Below, one piece after another: positions 1-5,628 of a stretch of DNA of 5,628 nt. A program made the translations under genes and the position numbers. The notes below the pieces were generated by a model, which worked only from the letters and a program-made list of their open reading frames with translations, was not told the origin of the DNA and searched no databases. Source of the stretch: JBBQFC01 sp038321615 (lineage in GTDB: Bacteria > Bacteroidota > Bacteroidia > Flavobacteriales_D > Cryomorphaceae); the NCBI GenBank assembly GCA_038321615.1, contig JBBQFC010000106.1, forward strand, positions 1 through 5,628. The letters are read 5' to 3'. The first letter of the stretch is position 1; each line of letters opens with the position of its first letter.

Positions 1-1
1 T

Positions 2-480
2 GCAGCTGTAATCGACACGTTTCTTCGGTTTTTAGATCGTATTAGATTATACTTAAGCAAAGATGAAGTGGCAAATCCATTCAAATCTTACACGTGGATG
101 ATTATTAGTTACATCTATCACACATTTAGAACGAGCAAGAATCGAAATGGACATGTCATTCACGGATTATTAAAACAAACCCTAAGTCTTATCAGATCAA
201 CCTGAATCGGCATTCTATTGTGTGTATGCTTACGTCGGGAAGTATGAGCAAAAAAAGCATTTGTTGGGATAATGCCGGAGTCGAGAGCTTCTTTCGGCAG
301 CTGAAGGTTGAACATCAATCCAGTCCCGGATTTGCAACGAAAGTGTAAGACGTCCCATGATTATTCGAATAAACAGAGACGCCAAACAGCTTCAACCGAA
401 AGCATTCTAAAATCAAAAATCTAAAGAATAAAGTACACGGTAAAAGACGATGATCAAAATCTCGGCTTAACTTCTTGTCC
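2..480 (+). pseudogene. IS3-family transposase (orfB) remnant, frameshifted and interrupted by stops
   Basis: This is the decayed C-terminal part of an IS3-family DDE transposase, which would normally carry out insertion-sequence transposition. Frame 2 is open from the window edge to a TGA at 203-205 and begins AAVIDTFLRFLDRIRLYLSK, which resembles the segment after the first catalytic Asp in orfB (xxVIDxxSRxIxGxxLS). At about 155-163 the similarity passes to frame 1. VIH in frame 2 gives way to HSR in frame 1 where the family has HSDRG, so the second catalytic Asp seems lost. Frame 1 continues with YQINLNRHSIVC, then MSKKSICWDNAGVESFF from 244, a strong match to the family's final motif, including the catalytic Glu at 283-285. 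Stops follow at 346, 358 and 370, yet the same frame still reads LFE and FNRKHSK, as in the usual YIExFYNRKRxHS tail. The element's right end may lie near 470-500, where TTAACTTCTTGTCC resembles the ends of some IS3 elements. Family assignment is firm; the limits are not. Confidence 0.8.
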
Positions 481-528
481 TAAAAGTCATTGCAAGCCAC
501 TTTGAAAATCTTTGTAGGGATATTTTAA

Positions 529-1793
529 TTAATTCAACAGCACGTAAACAAATATTCCTGATAAGTAACCCATTAACGCTAGCCAGGCGATCTTTTTAAG
601 ATACCACAAGAAATCAATTTTTAAAATACCCATGGCTGCAATACCTGCGGCAGAGCCAATTATAAGAATACTTCCACCGGTACCGGCGCAGTAAGCCAAA
701 AAAGTCCAGAAGGCATGATCCTTTGGGTAAAGTTCCAAGCTATACATGCCCATTGCGACAGCTACTAACGGTACATTGTCAATGATCGATGATAATACAC
801 CCAACAGCGCATTAATGATATAAAAATCCTTAAAAGTGTTCCCTAACACGTTGCCTATTAAATCAAGGGATCCATTCGTTTGCAAGGCTGCCACGGCCAA
901 AAGGATACCTAAAAAGAACAGGATACTTGGAGTATCTATTTTTTGTACGGTAGCAGCCACCGAAAAATAGTGTTTTTCGCTCGTCGTTTTTTTTCTGTGA
1001 ATAATCTCCGTTATCAACCAAAAAATGGAGAGACTGAAAAGTATTCCCATAAAGGGTGGTAAATGGGTTGCTGCTTTAAAAACGGGTACTAATAGCAAAA
1101 GCGCAATGCCAAGTACCAGAATGAAATTGCTTTCCCTGGCCCCAATTTTTTTGTCCAAAATCACTTCTGTCCGGATATCATTGATTGTGGCTCCTCGAAA
1201 ACGAAGAGAGGCAACAGTTAAAGGAACCATTAAACATGCAAAACCTGGAAGAAAAGCATCCCCTATTATAGCGTCCGACGATATCTGCCCGCCATTCCAA
1301 AGCATAATAGTCGTGATATCTCCAATCGGAGACCAAGCACCGCCAGCATTCGCCGCAATAATTACAAACCCGGCGAAAGTCCACAGATCCTCTTTTGTAT
1401 CCAAAATTTTTTTGATGATTGCGATCATTACAATCGTTGTGGTGAGATTGTCCAATACCGCCGAAAGGAAAAAAGTAAGCAAGGACAATATCCATAGCAG
1501 GTTCATCTTTTTCTTTGTCTTGATTTTACGGTTTATGATTGCAAAGCCATCATGTGTATCGATCAGTTCAACAATGGTCATAGCACCCAAAAGAAAAAAT
1601 AGGATTTCAGCTATTTCCTCAAAATGTTCCTTAAGCTGATCAATTGTTCCAGAGATACCGATTTCAGAAAATGCCAAGAATAGCCATAATAGGATGCCGA
1701 AAAGAGAGCTGTAGCGGCTTTATCTATTTTTACTTTGTGCTCCAGTGCGATGAAAGTATAGCCCACGATAAAAAAAAGTGCTGTCAATAACAT
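529..1793 (-). CDS. nhaD: Na+/H+ antiporter of the NhaD type, frameshifted near the N terminus
   Basis: This is an inner-membrane sodium/proton antiporter of the NhaD family (ArsB/NhaD, ion transporter superfamily), exporting Na+ or Li+ in exchange for H+. The main open part is 529-1677 (382 codons). It shows the two-fold repeat of the family: SAVLDNLTTT (about residues 72-81) with GGAWSPIGDITT (112-123), then SSIIDNVPLV (296-305) with GTGGSILIIGSAAG (from about 332). Both DN and both Gly-rich motifs are intact, and many hydrophobic segments are visible. That frame has no ATG at its head; its first possible start is a TTG, and its first ATG is at residue 33. The true N terminus is in another frame from ATG 1793 (MLLTALFFIVGY, then ALEHKVKIDKAATALF). 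The frames join if one T is restored in the four-base run at 1700-1703, giving about 421 residues, a usual length for the family. Either the gene is recently broken or the read is wrong there. The product identity is secure. Confidence 0.9.
1700..1703 (-). other. Frameshift site in nhaD (T-run contraction)
   Basis: On the coding strand the sequence reads CTCTTTTCGGC. The N-terminal frame reads ATALF up to this point and then turns into an unrelated, family-unlike tail. The antiporter frame resumes exactly here as FGILLWLFLAFSEIG. Adding one T to the run of four joins the two frames without loss. A programmed -1 slip is unlikely, because re-pairing a UUU-decoding tRNA on CUU would be poor and no stimulatory structure is evident. 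Confidence 0.75.
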
Positions 1794-1946
1794 GCTATCA
1801 TTTTAGGTTCTATGAATGGTGCTTAAACCCGATAAATGTAGTGCAAAGTACTTCGCCGCATAAGGTTTTCTCATGTGGGTAATGGCGATTTACGGAAAGG
1901 ATATCGCCTACCTTTTCTCGATTCTATTAGGTTCAATATCTTCATT

Positions 1947-2366
1947 TTACCATTTTCGTTTGAGGCTCAAAATGTAGGAAAGCAGAAGGATCCAAATTTT
2001 ATCCTTTCGTTTCCCCGCGTATTCCAAGCTGCTTGCAGACGTTCGTAGCCATTTAAATTTCGTTGCGCGATTGTTCGGAAGTACCTTAGGATGATCAGTT
2101 CTCCCAAATATCTGACGCCTCTTGAGATTATACCTAATCACGACAGAGCGGTCGCTTTCGCCGAACAATATGTGAATACCTTTCCAAGACACTTGACAGA
2201 TCGAATCACCTTTTTGATTTCGTTCTACCCCGTGTTGACGAATAAGGGCGGCTTCAACAATTTGTACAAGGTTAATGGAAAATAAGGCTTGAGGAAAGTT
2301 GTCCGAAGGCGGCAAAACGCCAATAGTAACTTGATTGGAATTGCCAGGCATATTTCTATCAGACAT
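1947..2366 (-). CDS. Hypothetical protein of unknown function, possibly a gene remnant
   Basis: This is an open frame of 139 codons starting at ATG 2366 (an in-frame TAG lies only six codons upstream, so the start is bounded; a second ATG is five codons in). The translation has a mixed, natural-looking composition: a polar N terminus (MSDRNMPGNS), a middle with NLVQIVEAALIRQHGVER, VSWKGIHILFG and DRSVVIRYNLKRR, and a hydrophobic then basic end (IWILLLSYILSLKRK). I do not recognise a family, signal peptide or catalytic motif. No Shine-Dalgarno sequence is visible. A 64-codon frame on the opposite strand (2091-2285) overlaps it, and at most one of the two is likely to be real. It could be a fragment of an older gene or a chance open frame. 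Confidence 0.3.
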   Translation of the reverse strand: MSDRNMPGNSNQVTIGVLPPSDNFPQALFSINLVQIVEAALIRQHGVERNQKGDSICQVSWKGIHILFGESDRSVVIRYNLKRRQIFGRTDHPKVLPNNRATKFKWLRTSASSLEYAGKRKDKIWILLLSYILSLKRKW

Positions 2367-2576
2367 TGGAGAGTCACCCAGCTATAAAAAAAGGTTAACT
2401 CCTCATGCGCAAAGCAACTGAGGAAACGCTTATAAACTCCATCGGAATCCTAGAAATTAGGTTATTCTGTCATAAGCTCATTTTGAAATGATTAGGCTAC
2501 TTGGCAAAATAGAATTCAAATCGTTTCTATTGTTTTCCCATAAAGTGGATCTGAGCCGTGAGCTGCCTATTCGCCT

Positions 2577-2606
2577 AAAACGCTGCGATTACCGGCCTTG
2601 CGTTTT
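2577..2606 (-). terminator. Possible weak terminator downstream of fdhA
   Basis: An inverted repeat AAAACGC (2577-2583) and GCGTTTT (2600-2606) has 7-bp perfect arms and a 16-base loop. It lies about 40 to 70 bases past the fdhA stop. Read on the minus strand, the second arm ends in TTTT, so the RNA would form an A-U and G-C stem ending in a short U run. The stem is short and the U tract is only four bases, so this is a weak candidate. Confidence 0.35.
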
Positions 2607-2646
2607 CATACAATAAACACTGCGCTGTGAATGGTTGTGATTGGGA

Positions 2647-3822
2647 TCACTTCTTTGTCGCTGCATTTTTGGCACCTTCATTCTTCATCCCAGGTTTCAA
2701 TATCACTTTGGTCCAACCCTTATCGCGATTATCAAAATGCTTGTAAGCGTCGGGTGCGGCATCTAATGAAAGCTGGTGAGAAATAATCTTCGACGGTTTC
2801 GCCTTACCGGCAGAAATTAACGTGCATAGCTGGCGGTTGTAGGATTTTACATTTGCCTGTCCGGTAGCTATGCTTTGCCCTTTCATCCAAAAATTTCCAA
2901 AATCAAATGCCATGTGACCTTCTTTTTGAAGTGGTTCTTTCGATTTTGGATCTTGGGCAACAAACACCCCTACCACTCCGATTTTTCCTGTTGCTTTTAC
3001 AGCTTTTACCAGTTCATTCATCGTAATGTTTGAGTGCTCGACTCCATGTTTATCGCAACATTGATAGCCAACACATTCGCAACCCTTGTCAGCTCCTTTT
3101 CCATTAGTAAGCTCAAGAACTTGCTCCACAGCGGAGCCTTTCGAAAAATCAATCGGTATAGCACCAAAATCTTCTGCCAGTTTCAGTCTGTCTTTATGAT
3201 TGTCGACCACCATTATTTTGCCTGCGCCTTTAATCGCAGCGGAATGCGCCGCCATCAGGCCAACCGGGCCCGCTCCGTAAATTACAACAGAATCGCCTGG
3301 CTGCACGCAAGCCAGCTCGGTGGCGTGGTAACCTGTTGGAAGAATGTCAGAAAGCATTACGTAATCATTTTCCTTTTCCTCCGCATCCTCAGGTAATACC
3401 AGGCAATTAAAGTCTCCGAAAGGCACGCGTAAGTATTCAGCCTGTCCTCCTTCGTAGGGACCCATTCCCGCAAAACCATAGGCGGCGCCGGCCATCCCCG
3501 GATTCATTGTAAGACAAAAACCAGTTAAACCCGATTCACAGTTTTCACAACGTCCGCAGCCGATATTAAATGGCATGCACACCATGTCTCCCACTTTGAC
3601 ATGAACAACCCCTTTGCCCACTTCGACTACTTTCCCCAGGTTTTCATGGCCGAATATTTTTCCTTTTTCAAAATCCGTCCTCCCCTCGTACATGTGCAAA
3701 TCGGAGCCACAAATGCAAGTGGTCGTAATTTTAACCAGCACATCTGTTGCTTCTTCTATTTTGGCATCTGGCATCTCCTTTACGCCCACATCGAAAGGGC
3801 CGTTGTATACTATGGCTTTCAT
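2647..3822 (-). CDS. fdhA: Zinc-dependent NAD dehydrogenase, glutathione-independent formaldehyde dehydrogenase type
   Basis: This is an intact 391-residue cytoplasmic enzyme of the medium-chain (zinc alcohol) dehydrogenase superfamily. It is most like glutathione-independent formaldehyde dehydrogenase, which oxidises formaldehyde to formate with NAD+; close relatives dismutate aldehydes. Catalytic zinc ligands are visible as C38 in CICGSDLH, H59-E60 in GHE, and probably D159 in LSDILPTGYHA. The structural zinc lobe has C89, C92, C95 and C103 in GCGRCENCESGLTGFC. The nucleotide-binding turn is GAGPVG at 183-188. An acidic D207 at the end of the second strand (VVDNHKDR) favours NAD over NADP. 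The long insert after GADKGCECVGYQC is typical of the formaldehyde group rather than simple alcohol dehydrogenases. The ATG at 3822 follows the A-rich leader CAGAATAA without a Shine-Dalgarno sequence. The C terminus is Lys- and Ala-rich (KNEGAKNAATKK). It appears to be a single-gene unit between two broken transporter genes. Exact aldehyde substrate is inferred from family resemblance. Confidence 0.92.
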   Translation of the reverse strand: MKAIVYNGPFDVGVKEMPDAKIEEATDVLVKITTTCICGSDLHMYEGRTDFEKGKIFGHENLGKVVEVGKGVVHVKVGDMVCMPFNIGCGRCENCESGLTGFCLTMNPGMAGAAYGFAGMGPYEGGQAEYLRVPFGDFNCLVLPEDAEEKENDYVMLSDILPTGYHATELACVQPGDSVVIYGAGPVGLMAAHSAAIKGAGKIMVVDNHKDRLKLAEDFGAIPIDFSKGSAVEQVLELTNGKGADKGCECVGYQCCDKHGVEHSNITMNELVKAVKATGKIGVVGVFVAQDPKSKEPLQKEGHMAFDFGNFWMKGQSIATGQANVKSYNRQLCTLISAGKAKPSKIISHQLSLDAAPDAYKHFDNRDKGWTKVILKPGMKNEGAKNAATKK

Positions 3823-4213
3823 TTATTCTGATTTTAATGGATTAAATTTTAGATTCACACCGTCTTTTATAAAGAGTAGGGTAAGCTGATATTAGGTGAC
3901 ATGAACTGGCAACGCCAAGGTGCATAAATGACTTTCAAATCGCTGCATTAAAGGTCGGGGTGTGAGCGGTCAATCTTTTACAAAAGAATTGGAAATAGTT
4001 ACATAATTCCCACCATTGCAATACCAGGAATTTACGGGGGAAAACTAATGTGTCGGACGTGGACCCGTTGAAAGCTCATAGGTATGCCGACTCTAAAAGT
4101 CCATTTGATGTTGCGGAAACAGCAACAATCACTCATTTTTTAAACATGAATGTATCCAGTTATTTCGAATACAGAACAGGGTGCGTAACTTGAGCTATGC
4201 CAAAATCTTTAAC
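3823..4213. other. Intergenic region with no supported gene, between fdhA and the permease remnant
   Basis: About 390 bases separate the permease stop from the fdhA start, so the fdhA promoter should lie here, probably within the last 100 bases (3823-3920). I could not find a convincing -10/-35 pair or the Bacteroidota -7/-33 pattern. A plus-strand frame is open from 3999 to a TGA at 4191-4193 but has no ATG before its middle and matches nothing I know. No hairpin, repeat or RNA gene stands out. Confidence 0.4.
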
Positions 4214-5569
4214 TCAATAACAAACGGGAGACTCAGATGAAGTAAGCGAGTCATCTTTCATTATGCGCCCTTCTGCCAATATATCGCCGCCAAAAAATAA
4301 CAGCGTAAGCGATGCGATAATGATCATTATTCCATTGCGTTCGCCGCTCGTAAGACCAGAAAGAAAAAAGATGATAATAACAGCAGAAATAATCGGAACA
4401 GTGTATCCACCAGGCATTTTCAAAACACCTTTATCGGCCACATGCATCTTTCTGATGCGCAGCATGGAGAGTGCCACACCCAAATAAATTAGGCGTACGC
4501 CCTCGCTTTAGAAAACAGCCAATTGTTTATAGCCGCCGAGAATCGCAAATAAATAAACAATAGCAGCGTAAGTAATTATTGCCGTATAGAGTGTATCAAA
4601 TCTCTTGGGAACTCTGGCAAAAAAAGCGATGGGGATAACCCGATCGATTGATGCCCCAAAATGACCCTTGGATTGCTCAACATTCCGCCACTTAGGCTGC
4701 CAAATATTGAAATGGCCGCGCCAACGGTGATGCGTATATATCCAATAGGGCCGAAAGCTGCCTTCTCCACTTCGGCTAAAGGACTGTCGCGAAGGGTTGG
4801 AAGCATTGAACCCGGCACCCCTTGAGCAACTATTTGGATTAGCATGTAAAGCACTAAAATGCCGCCGGTGCTTTAGCCAATGGCTCGTGGAATTGTTCTT
4901 TGTGGATTTTTCATTTCGTCACCAACGGTTAAGCCGGTTTTGCCGCCTTGATAAGCAAAGAAAAGGATTAAAGACATTTCTCGAATACTTTTGAAAGTTG
5001 GAAATTCTTCCCAGTACAGGTTGGTTCCCACAACGTCTTTCCACCCAATTAATATTAACAGAAACAGCGGTGTCAATTTGGCGATGGTATTCAATTTAAC
5101 AAATCCTATTCCTTCACGCGCACCGCGGACATTGGTAAAAGCCAAACCAGCAAGCATTACAAAAAAGAACATGACCCTAAACCAATGCAAATAAAATATC
5201 GGTAAAAAGGTGCTCAGTATATCGGCCACCGCGTTGGCAAGCGCCGCATCTGAAGTCAATGTTGCAAATATCAATAACACGGCGGTTAGAAATCCGGCAT
5301 ATTTGCCGAAGGCCACTTCAATGTAGGCATAGGAGCCACCAGATTGTGTTATCCTAATGCCCATTTAGGCAAAGCATAATGCAATCTACCAGAACACCGC
5401 AAAAAAGGTATGCCAAAATACTTGCTGAACTAAGGCCTCCAGCCACAATTAGATGAAGCACAAGGATACCCGCACCAACAATACTTATGGTAATGTTTGT
5501 GCTAAGGCCAGGCACGCCAATTTCCCGTCGTGAACCTTCCCCTGTTGTACCCATGATATTATTCTCCAT
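4214..5569 (-). pseudogene. Amino acid permease of the APC superfamily, broken by several stops and frameshifts
   Basis: This was a multi-pass inner-membrane amino acid (or amine) transporter of the APC superfamily, about 450 residues if restored. From ATG 5569 the first piece has the polar N terminus and then SIVGAGILVLHLIVAGGLSS, matching the family's unwound first helix (GxGIFxLP), though the usual FxLP is altered. The frame shifts at about 5383-5389. It then reads ALCFA, a TAA (5365-5367) where the family has Glu, and MGIRITQSGGSYAYIEVAFG, the usual second-to-third helix motif (EMGSRxxxSGG). The long middle piece ends in GDEMKNPQRTIPRAIG, typical of the loop after helix 6, then a TAA at 4873-4875. 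The same frame carries on to NPRVI, where a T run at 4658-4661 is one base short. It resumes as FGASIDRVIPIAFFARVPKR, meets a TAA at 4508-4510, and ends with MPGGYTVPIISAVIIIFF. Five lesions make it non-functional. The specific substrate cannot be told. Confidence 0.88.
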
Positions 5570-5594
5570 TTATTCGTGATGAGGAATAAATGGA
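5565..5594. repeat. Perfect 11-bp inverted repeat overlapping the permease start codon
   Basis: TCCATTTATTC (5565-5575) and GAATAAATGGA (5584-5594) are perfect reverse complements separated by the 8-base spacer GTGATGAG. In the permease mRNA the ATG start (5567-5569) sits inside the second arm, so a hairpin would cover the start codon. The other arm holds a mirror-image ATG (5590-5592) on the plus strand, open to the window edge (MDQGISIF...). It could be a repressor site, a translational hairpin, or a chance palindrome. It is A+T rich, so the stem would be only moderately stable. Confidence 0.6.
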
Positions 5595-5628
5595 TCAAGG
5601 AATCTCTATTTTTTTGCGCTATAACAAT

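Larger units (their letters stand above)
1794..2646. other. Long region with no recognised gene, between nhaD and fdhA
   Basis: About 850 bases separate the nhaD start from the fdhA stop. Apart from one 139-codon minus-strand frame (1947-2366), a weaker 64-codon plus-strand frame overlapping it (2091-2285), and a possible terminator at 2577-2606, I see nothing that can be named. Given the broken genes on both sides, this could be an eroded gene. I found no RNA gene or tandem repeat in it. Confidence 0.5.

Noticed and set aside
485..528. Terminator after nhaD
   Set aside because: The CAAAG copies here are direct, not inverted, so no stem forms, and there is no U run after a GC-rich stem.
1025..1639. 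Long plus-strand open frame of 204 codons
   Set aside because: It lies antisense to nhaD, has a low-complexity Arg, Lys and Ser-rich translation, and matches no family. The opposite strand carries clear antiporter motifs across the same bases.
1894..1918. Inverted repeat AAAGG and CCTTT upstream of nhaD as a regulatory hairpin
   Set aside because: The arms are only five bases, too short to mean anything in AT-rich sequence.
2091..2285. Plus-strand frame of 64 codons starting MISSPKYLTPLEII
   Set aside because: It is short, matches nothing I recognise, has no ribosome-binding signal, and overlaps a longer frame on the other strand. It is mentioned in the gap description but not called as a gene.
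2405..2491. Small plus-strand frame of 28 codons starting MRKATEETLINS
   Set aside because: It is too short to distinguish from chance, and there is no start signal, neighbour or family match to support it.
3999..4193. Plus-strand open frame ending in a natural-looking stretch (HRYADSKSPFDVAETATITHF)
   Set aside because: It has no ATG in its first two thirds (a GTG at 4050 is the nearest plausible start) and I cannot link it to any family. It could be a gene fragment but cannot be supported.
1..5628. A previously undescribed multi-gene system
   Set aside because: The genes present are ordinary transporters, one dehydrogenase and a dead transposase, with no shared operon structure. Nothing indicates a defence, toxin-antitoxin, retron, CRISPR or biosynthetic locus.

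Overview
This is a decaying stretch of bacterial chromosome, moderately AT-rich by eye. It holds one clearly intact gene among several broken ones. All the recognisable metabolic and transport genes lie on the minus strand; a dead IS3-family transposase lies on the plus strand at the left edge. The host is most likely a member of the Bacteroidota. This rests on my recollection of NhaD and formaldehyde dehydrogenase homologues, and on A-rich leaders without a Shine-Dalgarno sequence (both fdhA and the permease start in the context GAATAAATG). The assignment is an inference of moderate to low certainty. The density of broken genes suggests a lineage under relaxed selection, such as a host-associated bacterium, or a local scar of IS activity.

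Layout from left to right. Positions 1 to about 480 hold the 3' part of an IS3-family orfB transposase on the plus strand, with a frameshift and several in-frame stops. Positions 529-1793 (minus) hold a sodium/proton antiporter of the NhaD type. It is almost complete but has a one-base contraction in a T run near its N terminus. Positions 1794-2646 hold no gene I recognise; one 139-codon minus-strand frame of unknown nature lies there, and a possible weak terminator follows fdhA. Positions 2647-3822 (minus) hold an intact zinc-dependent, NAD-binding dehydrogenase closest to glutathione-independent formaldehyde dehydrogenase. Positions 3823-4213 hold nothing convincing. Positions 4214-5569 (minus) hold an APC-superfamily amino acid permease broken by at least three nonsense codons and two frameshifts. 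A perfect 11-bp inverted repeat overlaps the permease start codon.

There is no sign of a coherent multi-gene system. The genes fit stress and uptake housekeeping functions (aldehyde detoxification, Na+/H+ balance, amino acid import), of which only the dehydrogenase looks fully functional. I found no tRNA, rRNA, CRISPR array, phage gene or defence gene. The most useful observations are the pattern of gene decay, the survival of fdhA within it, and the palindrome at the dead permease's start.
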